A stretch of 42,671 nt of DNA from a virus. Position 1 is the stretch's first letter; every line of letters starts with the position of its first letter. This document shows positions 1 to 9,100 of this stretch, piece by piece. The stretch is from the IMG/VR virus record IMGVR_UViG_3300034198_011656, positions 1 through 42,671 of that record. The stretch is one strand, 5' to 3'. The notes under the pieces are model-generated. The model had not been told where the DNA came from. It saw only the letters and a list, made by a program, of their open reading frames with translations, and did no database searches. Made by a program: the position numbers and the translations under genes.

Positions 1-90
1 GCACATGTTGTCAATGACTATCCCCATATCCAATTAATTCAAATTCACGATAATACCTGTGTCGTGGATGGTAAAGTGTTTCAGGTATAA
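1..90 (+). CDS. 3' end of an unidentified gene
   Basis: The first 29 codons of the window form an open frame that ends in TAA at 88-90 and has no internal stop. The N-terminus lies outside the window. The fragment is rich in His, Asp and Val and shows no recognisable domain. A Shine-Dalgarno sequence for the next gene (GGAG at 91-94) follows immediately, as expected at the end of a gene in a tightly packed operon. Too little is present to assign a function. Confidence 0.55.
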   Translation, partial: AHVVNDYPHIQLIQIHDNTCVVDGKVFQV

Positions 91-99
91 GGAGAAAAA

Positions 100-417
100 A
101 TGACACTAACAGATACACAGATTCAGTCTGCAACTCTTGCAGGTTTAGGTCTTTTTGTTACTCTAGCAACATCTTTTTTGAAGAATATTAATGCTTCAAG
201 AAAGTCAAAGCATACAATTACAGTAGTGCTTAGCGCTTTGACGGCTGTTGTTAGTTCATACTTCCAGAAGAATGGAACTTTGGACCTAGAAGATATGCTC
301 AAGCACTCAGCATATCTATATGCAATCTCACAAATGTTGTATGTTTATGGTCTAAAGAATACTCAGGTAAATGCTTGGTTGACAAGCCTGAATGTTCTCC
401 CTTCAAAGAAGGGCTAA
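100..417 (+). CDS. Small membrane protein, possible holin
   Basis: A 105-residue protein with hydrophobic stretches at about residues 13-27, 40-55 and 68-83, separated by short basic segments, and a basic C-terminus ending SKKG. It therefore looks like a small integral membrane protein. Size and topology fit a phage holin, but it is not next to a lysin here; the M15 endolysin is 21 kb away, so the holin role is only a possibility. The start is supported by a GGAG ribosome site six bases upstream of the ATG. No family was recognised. Confidence 0.7.
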   Translation: MTLTDTQIQSATLAGLGLFVTLATSFLKNINASRKSKHTITVVLSALTAVVSSYFQKNGTLDLEDMLKHSAYLYAISQMLYVYGLKNTQVNAWLTSLNVLPSKKG

Positions 418-441
418 TAAGAGGGGATAGTCTCAGTACGC

Positions 442-957
442 ATGGCAAAGAATAAAAATGCAAAAAGACAGGAAAAGTTTACATACTTTTATCTTAATAA
501 TATTTTGCATAAAGTCTTGCGTAAAAAGAGATCAGAAGATTTACTGATAGCTTGGGACTTTCCAAATGGAAAGCGCGTTGCTTATATATTGTCTGATGTT
601 CAGAGAAATAAACAACGCGCTTATTCCATTCCAGAAGTTGCTAAATTTTTAAATAGGCATCCAGAAACTATCAAGAGGCATATGAGAAAGGGAGAAATAA
701 AAATCCCACAGTTCTCATATACATTTGACGATAATAAAAGACTGTTAAAATATTTCTTTAGTGAAAATGATGTGAAAGAATTGCATGATTTTTTCAAAAC
801 AGTTCACAGGGGCAGACCAAGAATAGACGGAGATATTACCCCATCAAATATTCCAAGTCCTGCAGAACTAGAAGCTATGATGAGAAATGAAAAGATTTTG
901 TATGTAAAAAATGAAGGCGGAGAGTTTGTTCCAGTTTGGAAACAACCAGAATGGTAG
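442..957 (+). CDS. Helix-turn-helix DNA-binding protein
   Basis: A 171-residue basic protein. Residues about 61-85 (YSIPEVAKFLNRHPETIKRH followed by MRKGEI) match the pattern of MerR/excisionase-type helix-turn-helix domains, in which a short helix after 'EVA' and a recognition helix after 'HPETIKRH' contact DNA. The flanks show no other known domain. It stands ahead of the replication genes and could be a regulator or an origin/excision-type factor, but nothing in the sequence says which. A GAGGGG stretch lies about 18 bases before the ATG, farther than usual, so the start is only moderately supported. Confidence 0.75.
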   Translation: MAKNKNAKRQEKFTYFYLNNILHKVLRKKRSEDLLIAWDFPNGKRVAYILSDVQRNKQRAYSIPEVAKFLNRHPETIKRHMRKGEIKIPQFSYTFDDNKRLLKYFFSENDVKELHDFFKTVHRGRPRIDGDITPSNIPSPAELEAMMRNEKILYVKNEGGEFVPVWKQPEW

Positions 958-962
958 GATAA

Positions 963-1175
963 ATGGCTAAGAATAATCTTGAAAAAGAAAAATTGTTTGA
1001 AATGTCCGTTTCTATGCTGCAAGATATTTATGATATTGCAAAGATGAAGCAGGATACTGAAACAATGACAGCGGTATCTGATAGAATATGTTTGTTGTAT
1101 GAAAAACAAGTAGACATAGAACTAGAAAGAAAGTCCCCAACGGGATTCAGAATAGAAACGGATGAAGATGAGTGA
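963..1175 (+). CDS. Small acidic helical protein
   Basis: A 70-residue protein, mostly charged and predicted to be helical, with an acidic tail (ETDEDE). No motif was recognised. It starts five bases after the preceding stop and its own stop lies inside the first codons of the next gene (14-base overlap), so it is probably co-translated in the early operon. Function unknown. Confidence 0.6.
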   Translation: MAKNNLEKEKLFEMSVSMLQDIYDIAKMKQDTETMTAVSDRICLLYEKQVDIELERKSPTGFRIETDEDE

Positions 1176-1392
1176 GCTTAAATCTAAAGAATTAAAACCG
1201 ACAATTGTCAAGGTTGATTTGCAGTATGTACGCAACCTTGGAAACTTTGAAAGCATTCGTGTTGCCATTGGCGTTGAAGACCATGTGCGAGCAGATGAAA
1301 CTGTAAATCAGGCAACCGATAGAGTTTATAAGTTTGTAGAAGATAAACTTGTTGAAAAGATGGGCGAGATTGAGAAAGAACTCAAGTCGTGA
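1162..1392 (+). CDS. Conserved small phage protein
   Basis: A 76-residue protein with an N-terminal strand-rich half (VDLQYVRNLGNFESIRVAIG) and a helical C-terminal half. The 'NLGNFES-RV-IGVED-VR' pattern is familiar to me from small proteins next to phage replication genes, but no biochemical role is known. Two starts are possible, ATG at 1162 or 1168. Both overlap the preceding gene, and the stop overlaps the next gene by four bases (GTGA). Confidence 0.6.
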   Translation: MKMSELKSKELKPTIVKVDLQYVRNLGNFESIRVAIGVEDHVRADETVNQATDRVYKFVEDKLVEKMGEIEKELKS

Positions 1393-1499
1393 CTTGCGAT
1401 CATCTATGGAAAGTGCTAGAATGGAAAGTGAACAAGGAAACCTTTGATTTCCAGCCAAACTATATTTGTATGAAATGTGATACCACTAGAGAAGAGTAA
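1389..1499 (+). CDS. 36-residue zinc-ribbon microprotein
   Basis: A short gene with a GTG start that overlaps the stop of the upstream gene by four bases. The product carries C-D-H-L-W near its N-terminus and Y-I-C-M-K-C near its C-terminus. These Cys/His pairs are spaced for one zinc ion, a pattern seen in many phage zinc-ribbon microproteins. The frame is open for 36 codons, ends in TAA and is followed two bases later by the next ATG. The function is unknown; a nucleic-acid or protein docking role is usual for such ribbons but is inference here. Confidence 0.6.
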   Translation: MTCDHLWKVLEWKVNKETFDFQPNYICMKCDTTREE

Positions 1500-1501
1500 A
1501 A

Positions 1502-1825
1502 ATGACGAAAGATGATGCAAGTAAGGCTTACACTTTAGTAAGCCTTTATCTATCTTTGTACAAAGAAAAGTATAATAAATCTATAGTTCTTAACAAGCAT
1601 AAAGAAAAATGGGCAATGGCAGATGTGATTGATAGTGTCGGATTTGACCGCGCCAAGGAACTTTTGATATACTACTTCAAAACCTCACGGACAAATCACG
1701 CCCTTCAATGGTTTGTTTACAATTTTGAAAGACTTGATGCTAACCTCACAGCTTCAGTCGAAGACGAGCTAAAGCGTAAGAAGATTAGGGAAATGACTAA
1801 GAAGATGGTGGAAGAGAATGAATAA
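1502..1825 (+). CDS. Basic helical protein upstream of helicase
   Basis: A 107-residue, Lys-rich and probably all-helical protein with no recognised domain. Its last eight bases overlap the helicase start, so the two are likely translationally coupled. Because it is small, basic and fixed directly before dnaB, a helicase-loader or primosome-accessory role is a reasonable hypothesis. There is no sequence signature (no AAA+ ATPase motifs) to prove it. Confidence 0.6.
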   Translation: MTKDDASKAYTLVSLYLSLYKEKYNKSIVLNKHKEKWAMADVIDSVGFDRAKELLIYYFKTSRTNHALQWFVYNFERLDANLTASVEDELKRKKIREMTKKMVEENE

Positions 1826-3038
1826 TGAAGCGGCACTGATTTCCTCTGTATGTAAAAACAAAGATATTGCTACTGTTATGGCAGACGATGTAGATTCCAT
1901 CTTTACAACACACAGGGATGTCTGGGAGGGACTGAAGTCGTATTACCACAAATTTAGGTCAATTCCCGATGTCTCCATTCTTGTGGAGAAGTTTAATGAT
2001 TTTGATCCAGTGGATACAAAAGCTGAAACTGGATATTACCTTGAGCAATTAAAGAATGAATATCTAACCTCAAAGATTAGAGGTCTGCTTCTCAATGCTG
2101 GCTCCAGTTTAAAGGGTCATGCTGCATCCAAGGTTATTGCTGATATGCAAAAAGAACTTAATGGTCTAAGCAGAATGACAAATAATGTGCGCGACCTTGA
2201 CTTGACTGATTTTGAGTTAGCAGAAAAACATTTTGATGCAGTAAAAAGCCGCTCTGATGCTATGGGTGGAAGTCCGGGAATTATGACTGGGTTTAAAGCT
2301 ATTGATTATGCTTACCCCACAGGCATGGCTCCGGGTCACCTTATCGTTATGATTGGTTGGGCTGGTCGTGGAAAGACTTGGATGAGTTCCTATCTTGCCT
2401 GTAAAGCATGGGAACAAGGATTCAAGCCTATGATTATCTCTCTTGAGATGACCCCTGAGAATATGCGTGACCGTATCTACACCATGCTTGGAAGTGGTTT
2501 ATTTAGAGCCTCAGATTTCTCTAGAGGCGCTATTAATATTGACACATTTGATTCATGGGCCAAGGATAAATTCAAGGATAAGAATAGCTTTATTCTTGTT
2601 TCTAACGAAGGTACAGGAGAAGTAACTCCTCAAACAGTGCAAGCAAAGATTGACCAGCACAAACCAGATTTGGTTATTCTTGATTATCACCAGTTGTTCA
2701 ATGACAGCAAGAAGTCAAACTCTGAAGTTGAGCGTAACCGTAATATCTCTCGTGAGTTCAAGCTGCTTGCTGTTCGCAATAATATTCCAATTATTGATAT
2801 TACTGCTGCTACAATGGATGATATCTCAGATCAAGATGCACCACCACTTCTTTCCCAAGTCGCATGGTCAAAGGCAATTGAATATGATGCAGACATGGCT
2901 ATGGCAGTTCATCGCAATCCAGACTCAAATATTATTGAGGTGGTATCACGAAAGAACCGTCACGGCTCCGAGTTTGCATTTTATCTTGACTGGGACATCA
3001 ATCGTGGTATTGTAAATGAAATTTATGATGTCGGATAA
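1818..3038 (+). CDS. dnaB: DnaB-type replicative DNA helicase
   Basis: A 406-residue RecA-fold helicase that would unwind the phage replication fork as a hexamer. An N-terminal helical domain (about 1-125) is followed by the motor domain with Walker A GWAGRGKT at residues 180-187, a catalytic Glu after the ISLE strand, Walker B DLVILDY, and the later motif in which IPIID-ITAAT and WSKAIEYDAD sense nucleotide and DNA. It is somewhat shorter than bacterial DnaB (about 470 residues), as is usual in phages. A small basic protein lies upstream and a DnaG-type primase follows, giving a complete primosome. Confidence 0.93.
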   Translation: MNNEAALISSVCKNKDIATVMADDVDSIFTTHRDVWEGLKSYYHKFRSIPDVSILVEKFNDFDPVDTKAETGYYLEQLKNEYLTSKIRGLLLNAGSSLKGHAASKVIADMQKELNGLSRMTNNVRDLDLTDFELAEKHFDAVKSRSDAMGGSPGIMTGFKAIDYAYPTGMAPGHLIVMIGWAGRGKTWMSSYLACKAWEQGFKPMIISLEMTPENMRDRIYTMLGSGLFRASDFSRGAINIDTFDSWAKDKFKDKNSFILVSNEGTGEVTPQTVQAKIDQHKPDLVILDYHQLFNDSKKSNSEVERNRNISREFKLLAVRNNIPIIDITAATMDDISDQDAPPLLSQVAWSKAIEYDADMAMAVHRNPDSNIIEVVSRKNRHGSEFAFYLDWDINRGIVNEIYDVG

Positions 3039-3072
3039 TTCCGAAAAATCCGTGTAAATTGATATAATTTAC
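3039..3072 (+). promoter_or_regulatory. Leaderless promoter with inverted repeat
   Basis: TATAAT at 3063-3068 lies nine bases before the ATG at 3078, and there is no Shine-Dalgarno sequence between them. Transcription would therefore start at or next to the start codon. A weak -35 candidate (TTCCGA, 3039-3044) sits 18 bases upstream. The -10 is embedded in an inverted repeat, GTAAATT at 3054-3060 and AATTTAC at 3066-3072, which could be an operator. Confidence 0.5.
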
Positions 3073-3077
3073 GCAAG

Positions 3078-3353
3078 ATGCGTAAAAATATACACAATTT
3101 TACAATGTCTGGAATTATCAAAGATGATTCTCTTATAATTAAATCAAGAGAACATTATGAGAGAACTTTAGTCCAGCAGATGAGAGACGGCGGCTATGTC
3201 CCCGTACTTGACATGCTGCCACAATTTAATCTAAAATATGTAGAGCGAACAGGACACTTTGCTTTTATACTTACAATGTTCGGCATTTTTATCGGCAAAA
3301 AGAAAGCCCAGACTACCGAAGGCTTCTCTGGTCAAGAATTTATTTCTAGATAG
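3078..3353 (+). CDS. Small protein of unknown function
   Basis: A 91-residue protein with no recognised family. A hydrophobic patch (FAFILTMFGIFIG, about residues 62-74) could be a membrane-associated helix or a buried core strand. It appears to be read from a leaderless transcript (TATAAT nine bases upstream) and ends seven bases before the primase start. It is probably co-expressed with the primase, but its role is unknown. Confidence 0.55.
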   Translation: MRKNIHNFTMSGIIKDDSLIIKSREHYERTLVQQMRDGGYVPVLDMLPQFNLKYVERTGHFAFILTMFGIFIGKKKAQTTEGFSGQEFISR

Positions 3354-3360
3354 GAAAACA

Positions 3361-4320
3361 GTGAACGAGAAATACACAAAGTCAGACATACGATCAATTT
3401 TAAACGCTCTTAAAATTCAAGTGGAGGCAGAAACATCAAAAGATTTTTTATGCCTTTGCCCATTTCATAATAACAAAAATACCCCGTCTTTTGAGGTAAA
3501 CTATTACACAGGTTTGTTTTTATGCTTCAATCCATCTTGTGACGAAAGAGGCAGCCTCAACGCACTTATTGCAAAGATAACGGGTAAAAACGAATTTGAA
3601 GCCCTTAGATTCATTTACAGCACGATTGGCAAAAAGTCTCATGATATTGAGCAAGAGCTTGAAGATTTAATGCAAGAAGAAAAACCATTGCCAACCTTTT
3701 CTTCAGAAAAAATAATAGAGATGTGCAAGGCTCTTTCATCAAATACAAGAGCGTGGGAGTACTTGGTCTCAAGAGGCATTAATATTCAAACTCAAATAGA
3801 CTTCCAAATGGGATATTCCGAAAAGCAAGATATGGTTGTAGTTCCTCTTAAAATGCCGGACGGACAATGTGTTGGAATCATTGGCAGAGCCATTGAAGGT
3901 AAAGATTTTAAAAACAGCAAGAATCTTCCAAGAAATAAAACTTTATTTAATTTGCACAATGCTAAAAAACATGGAGGAAAGATTATTGTCTGCGAATCAT
4001 CATTTGATGCTATTCGGATTCACCAAGCTGGTTTTCCCAATGTTGTTGCCACGCTGGGCGGACATATTTCAAAAGAAAATATTCAAAATTTAAATAAATA
4101 TGCATCTTCAATTGTTATTATGACTGACTCAGATGATGCGGGCAGAAAACTTGGACAGGATATTGCCAGTAAACTTTCTCACAAAGAAATCTTGTGGGGG
4201 TCGTATGAGTATGGTATGATATACCCACACGATGCAAAAGACGCAGGTGATATGACGGATGATGAAATTCGTCAGTGCATTAACAATGCAATTCATCACT
4301 ACGAATATGCAATAGTATAA
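3361..4320 (+). CDS. DnaG-type primase with zinc finger and TOPRIM
   Basis: A 319-residue primase that would lay RNA primers for the phage fork. The N-terminal zinc-binding domain shows C-P-F-H, then a distal C-x4-C (CFNPSC). The TOPRIM catalytic core shows the acidic Glu (IIVCESSFDAI), the GG of VVATLGGH and the metal-binding D-x-D (MTDSDDAGR). It lacks a long C-terminal helicase-interaction domain. The frame is open 102 bases further upstream, but GTG at 3361 is preferred: it has an AGGA site a few bases before it and does not overlap the neighbour. Confidence 0.9.
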   Translation: MNEKYTKSDIRSILNALKIQVEAETSKDFLCLCPFHNNKNTPSFEVNYYTGLFLCFNPSCDERGSLNALIAKITGKNEFEALRFIYSTIGKKSHDIEQELEDLMQEEKPLPTFSSEKIIEMCKALSSNTRAWEYLVSRGINIQTQIDFQMGYSEKQDMVVVPLKMPDGQCVGIIGRAIEGKDFKNSKNLPRNKTLFNLHNAKKHGGKIIVCESSFDAIRIHQAGFPNVVATLGGHISKENIQNLNKYASSIVIMTDSDDAGRKLGQDIASKLSHKEILWGSYEYGMIYPHDAKDAGDMTDDEIRQCINNAIHHYEYAIV

Positions 4321-4362
4321 ACAAAGGGCATAATACAGCCCCATACACTAAGGAGATATAAT

Positions 4363-5025
4363 ATGGGTATCGTTAAAGGTTTAACCCAAATGAACAAGGC
4401 ACTGGACAAGCCTACAATTTCGTCAGCAGACGGTCCAAAAGGTCGCTGGCTAAAGCTAAATGATGGTCAAAGCGTTAAGATTCGCTTTCTTCAGGAACTT
4501 GATCCTGATTCAGAAAACTACAACCCCAAGCTAGGCGTAGGTTTTATCGCCATTGAGCACACCAATCCAAAAGATTACCGCCGAAAGGCTCTTTGCAGCA
4601 TTGACGACCAAGGTCGTTGCTATGGCTGTGAGATGCATCGCCGTGATCCTAAGGCTGGGTGGAAGGGTCGTAGCCGACTTTACATCAATGTTTTGGTTGA
4701 TGATGGCAATGAAGAGCCATATGTTGCTATTTTCTCTCAGGGTGCTGGACCCAAGTCCGCAACCCCAGAGGTAATTCAATATGCCGGAGAGACGGGCAGC
4801 ATTACAAATGTAGTCTGGCGCTTGAAGCGTACAGGCGAAAAGACAGATACTAATTACAGTATCATCCCTCTTCCAGCAGCAAATGCAGAACCTATTGACC
4901 CAAGTCTTGAGCTTCATGAGCTTGAGAAGGTGGCAGTAAGAGATGTTCCATATGCTGAGCAGGAAGCATTCTACAAGGGTGAAGGTTCAGAAGAATCCGA
5001 CACTTCATCGTCTGTTGAGTGGTAA
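4363..5025 (+). CDS. Single-stranded DNA-binding protein
   Basis: A 220-residue protein resembling phage gp32-type ssDNA-binding proteins. A central OB-like core carries a Cys cluster (C-S-I-D-D-Q-G-R-C-Y-G-C-E-M-H) that probably binds zinc. The C-terminal tail is acidic and flexible and ends in E-W, the type of tail through which SSBs recruit partners. A strong AAGGAG site precedes the ATG. It sits between the primase and the polymerase region, as expected for a replisome component. Assignment rests on domain layout and context rather than a diagnostic catalytic motif. Confidence 0.8.
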   Translation: MGIVKGLTQMNKALDKPTISSADGPKGRWLKLNDGQSVKIRFLQELDPDSENYNPKLGVGFIAIEHTNPKDYRRKALCSIDDQGRCYGCEMHRRDPKAGWKGRSRLYINVLVDDGNEEPYVAIFSQGAGPKSATPEVIQYAGETGSITNVVWRLKRTGEKTDTNYSIIPLPAANAEPIDPSLELHELEKVAVRDVPYAEQEAFYKGEGSEESDTSSSVEW

Positions 5026-5068
5026 TTGACAAAGATGGTGGTGTGGTGGTAGTATGAGTACTACCACC
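5026..5068 (+). promoter_or_regulatory. Promoter with hairpin over its -10 box
   Basis: TTGACA at 5026-5031 is followed after 18 bases by TAGTAT at 5050-5055. A perfect 10-bp inverted repeat, GGTGGTAGTA at 5045-5054 and TACTACCACC at 5059-5068 with a four-base loop, overlaps the -10. The repeat could be an operator, or the RNA hairpin could end or protect the upstream ssb transcript. There is no strong T-run after it, so it is not a classic terminator. The next gene starts at 5091. Confidence 0.5.
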
Positions 5069-5090
5069 CACTACTATTTAGGGAGACAAT

Positions 5091-5636
5091 ATGCAAACAT
5101 TTATAACACATGTAGATTTTAATATTTCAGCTAGTCATTTAGATAACAAGCGTCTAAACAAACAATTGCTTGAAGGTCGTCAGATTCTTGATGTCCTTGC
5201 TACTCGCAGAACAGTTGGCGGTTGGGTAAATCATCCAGCTGTCCGTATGTGGCATGGCTATGAGCGTATATTTTACAAATATCTTGTTGCGATTAAAGAT
5301 GAGTGCGTTAAGCGTGGCATCTCTACTGAAAAGAATTGGCAGGCAATTGAAGAGCTAATGCGTAAGGGTAAGTATAATTTTAGTCCCAATGAAATCAACC
5401 CTTGGTGGTTGACAGACCCTAGTATGGCTGTTCGTATTACACAGTCACATCGCGCCAACTTGTACAAGAAAGATCCTGAATACTATTATGATTTTGCAAT
5501 CAACGCAAAACTATTTGACGAAATGCGTCATCGTGTAGTATGCTGTGACAAATGCAATTACTGCTGGCCTTCACATGTTGCCAAGCAGAATCAAGAAAAA
5601 GAATTGAACGCTTGGCTATCTAGGCCACTACCATAA
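5091..5636 (+). CDS. Pyrimidine dimer DNA glycosylase-like protein
   Basis: A 181-residue protein resembling the pyrimidine-dimer excision family (Pyr_excise, T4 endonuclease V-type), which removes UV photoproducts. The family pattern is visible: an N-terminal strand, then LDNKRLNKQLLEGRQIL, GWVNHPAVRMWHGYE and SHRANLYKKDPEYY. A C-terminal C-x2-C (CCDKC) and a further Cys may bind zinc and are not part of the minimal family core. UV repair is plausible for a phage in sunlit water. The start has a GGGAG site eight bases upstream. Confidence 0.75.
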   Translation: MQTFITHVDFNISASHLDNKRLNKQLLEGRQILDVLATRRTVGGWVNHPAVRMWHGYERIFYKYLVAIKDECVKRGISTEKNWQAIEELMRKGKYNFSPNEINPWWLTDPSMAVRITQSHRANLYKKDPEYYYDFAINAKLFDEMRHRVVCCDKCNYCWPSHVAKQNQEKELNAWLSRPLP

Positions 5637-5645
5637 GGAGATAAA

Positions 5646-6125
5646 GTGAAAAAAATTATTGCAAGTGTTATTGCTCTAGCCGGAGGACTTCTTTTGACAT
5701 CTCCAGCAATTGCAGATGAAACACCATCTCCAATTGCTTGTGCAGTTGATAGCGATGGACATTCAACTTGTGAAGATGTTCCAGTAGTTGATGCAACAGA
5801 TACTTCAATTAATGAAACATTAATTCCTATTGATGCACCAGTCTGCACAGATGATATCTCGGCATGTCAGCGTGGACAAATTATGTATGACAAGAATATT
5901 TCTCAAACTGCTATTCATGCAGAAGATACGCATCAGCATGAGACTTGGTGGGATATTTTTACAGACCCAAATCATATTGCCGCAGAACTGGGCTGGACTA
6001 TTATTCAAGATTTTGTAGTGCTTTGGCTATTATATGGAGTTGTATTTAAGAAATGTATTTTGCCAAAGTTAACAAATAAGATTCACGCAGAAATTGACAA
6101 GGAGCATGGTATTGAGCATGAATGA
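5646..6125 (+). CDS. Secreted or membrane-anchored protein of unknown function
   Basis: A 159-residue protein with a GTG start behind a strong AAGGAG. It has a clear Sec signal peptide (basic MKKI, hydrophobic core, then SPAIAD as a cleavage site). An acidic, Cys-containing extracellular segment (about residues 24-105) is followed by a transmembrane helix (about 118-138, FVVLWLLYGVVF) and a short charged tail. It would be anchored in the host membrane with most of the protein outside. No family was recognised. It sits inside the replication operon, overlapping the polymerase start by eight bases. Confidence 0.65.
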   Translation: MKKIIASVIALAGGLLLTSPAIADETPSPIACAVDSDGHSTCEDVPVVDATDTSINETLIPIDAPVCTDDISACQRGQIMYDKNISQTAIHAEDTHQHETWWDIFTDPNHIAAELGWTIIQDFVVLWLLYGVVFKKCILPKLTNKIHAEIDKEHGIEHE

Positions 6126-9100
6126 TTTAGTACATTTGCATGTTCACAGTCATTACAGCCTCATGGATGGGCTCTGCTCACCACATGAGTTGATGCAGGC
6201 TGCAAAAAATCTAGGTCATACTGCTCTTGCTATTACAGATCATGGAACATTGTCAAGTCACCGCGATATGCAAAAGGCAGGGCGGGAACTAGGCGTGAAG
6301 CCAATCCTTGGTCTAGAAGCATATATCTCAGAAACAGATAGATTCGATAAGCGTGACATCAAGAATCGTGACGATAACACGCAGGTATACAATCATATTA
6401 TTCTGCTTGCCAAGAACCAGATTGGTCTTAAGAACTTGCAAACAATGTCTGAGATTGCTTGGACAGAAGGTTTTTATCGCAAGCCTAGAATTGATATGGA
6501 ATTGCTTACCGAATATGGCGAAGGCATTATTGTATTGTCCGGCTGTTTGAATGGTCTTATCTCAAAAGCTATTGAGCGTGGGGATATGGAGAAGGCTGAA
6601 AGCATTGCCAAGTGGTTCAAAGATAGATTTGGTGATGATTTCTATATTGAAGTACAGCCTCATAACCCGATTGAAATTAATAAACCCTTGCTTGATATTG
6701 CGGATAAATTAAATATCAAGCCTGTGACCACTTCAGACTGCCATTTTGCCACATCTAGCCAGAGGGCTCTTGAAGAGATATTGCTTATTCTTTCCACCAA
6801 ACCTAATGTCAATCGTGAATACAATTATGAAAACACAAAGAAAATGACAATGTTTGAGCGATTGAACTCTATTTATCCTGATAGACCGATTAGTTTTCAA
6901 GACATTGATGTATATCTTCAAAACCGTTCGGAAGCTCAGGAATGGTATAATAATTCAGGAATTAGTAGAACGGACATTTACGACAATACTCTTGAGATTG
7001 CTGATAAGATTGAAGAGTATGAGTATTATGAAAACCTTTCACTCCTTCCAGTTCCTAAGAAAAGTGCAATTGTCCAGCTAGAAGAAATGTGCAATGCAAA
7101 GCTTTCTGAAATGGGATTGTCTAGTAAAATCTACAACACAAGATTGATGGAAGAGCTAGAAGTTATCCGCAATAAAGATTTTGCATCATACTTTCTCATT
7201 GTTGCCGATATGGTAAATTGGGCAAAAGAAAATGACATTTTGGTGGGACCGGGAAGAGGTTCCGCTGCTGGTTCACTAGTCTGCTACTTGTTAGGAATTA
7301 CGAATGTTGATCCGATTGAATATGATTTGTTGTTCTTCCGATTTATTAATCCAGATCGGAACGATTTCCCAGATATTGACACAGACTTTATGGACCGTAG
7401 GCGTGGTGAAGTAAAGGAATATTTGCGTAAGAAGTTCAAGAATGTTGCATCTATTTCTACATTCCAATATTTTAAGGATAAGGGGGTGGTGCGAGATGTC
7501 GCAAGAGTATTTTCAGTACCACTTGCAGAGGTTGACAAAACGCTTAAAAATATTGAGAGTTTTGAGGACTTTGAGAACAGCCCGAACACCTTGGATTTCA
7601 GAAACAAATACCCGGAGGTATTGGAATTTGCTACGCAATTGCGTGGAAGAATTCGCGGTGTTGGTATGCATGCAGCTGGTGTTGTTGTTTCTAAAGAGCC
7701 TATCAGCAATTTCGCCCCGATTGAAACGCGCAATGACACGAGCGATAGTGTTTCTGGTCGTGTTCCTGTGGTTGCTTATGATATGGACAATTGTGCTGAA
7801 CTCGGTTTAATTAAACTTGATGCCCTAGGCTTGAAAACTCTTTCTGTAATTTATGACACATTAAAATCTATAGAAAAGCGTACAGGCAAAACAATAGATT
7901 TAGATAAAATCAAATTTAATGATAAGGCTATCTTTGAAGATTTGAGTGCGGGATTTACCAAGGGGGTTTTCCAAGCAGAAGCAACTCCATATACAAATCT
8001 TCTTGTTAAAATGGGAGTAGACAGCTTTGAAGATTTAGTTGCATCAAACGCACTTGTTCGTCCCGGAGCCATGAATACTGTAGGTAAGTCATATGTTGAT
8101 CGCAAAAAAGGCAAAGAAGACATTACATTTGTTCATGAAATCATGAAGCCTTTTACATCTAGAACATATGGTGTTATTATTTACCAAGAGCAGGTCATGC
8201 AAGCTTGTGTACATCTAGGCGGTATGTCTTGGTCTGAAGCCGATAAGGTTCGTAAGATTATCGGTAAAAAGAAGGATGCCAAGGAGTTTGATGAGTTCAG
8301 AGATAAGTTCATTGAGGGAGCTTCCGCTCATATTACGAAGAAAGCTGCTGAACATCTTTGGCATGATTTTGAGGCTCACGCTGGCTATTCCTTTAATCGT
8401 AGTCATGCTGTTGCTTATTCCATGCTTAGTTATTATTGCTCTTATTTTAAACATTACTTTCCGATTGATTTCGTATTTGGTCTACTCAAAAATGAAAAAG
8501 ATAAAGATACTAGAACCGAATATTTATTAGAGGCAAAGCGTCTAGGCATTAAGGTTTTGCTTCCACATGTTAATGAGTCTGATCTTGATTTTAGTGTCAA
8601 GGGAGACTCAATCAGATTTGGACTAAACAACATTAAATATATTTCAGATAATATTGCTAGCAAATTAATTGCACAAGGTCCCTATAAGAGTTATGCACAT
8701 TTATTGGAAGTAGCCAAGGCTAAGGGCAGCGGAATCAATTCTAGGGCTATTCAAGCGTTGAACGCAATTGGAGCAGCAGCATTTGACGATAATCCCAGAA
8801 CAGGGAACGAGTCAGATAATCTTTATGAATACTTGAGTATTCCAAAGTTTGACACTAGAGGTATAACTCCATATTTGAGAGCCCAAGTAAACCCATTGAG
8901 TGACTTCCTGGAAACTGGATGCTTTGTTCTTATGGCTATGGTCAAATCAATTAAAAAAGGAAAGGGCTGGTCACGAGTAGAACTCGTTGACGACACTGGA
9001 ACAGTCGGCATTTTCCATGACGAAAACACAAAAATTGAATCAAACAATATGTATATGTTCTTAGTAGGAGACAATAGAATCCATAAGTATGTTACAATTG

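Noticed and set aside
3259-3360. N-terminal extension of the primase
   Set aside because: The upstream ATG overlaps the preceding gene in another frame, and the GTG at 3361 has a ribosome site and gives the normal distance to the zinc finger.
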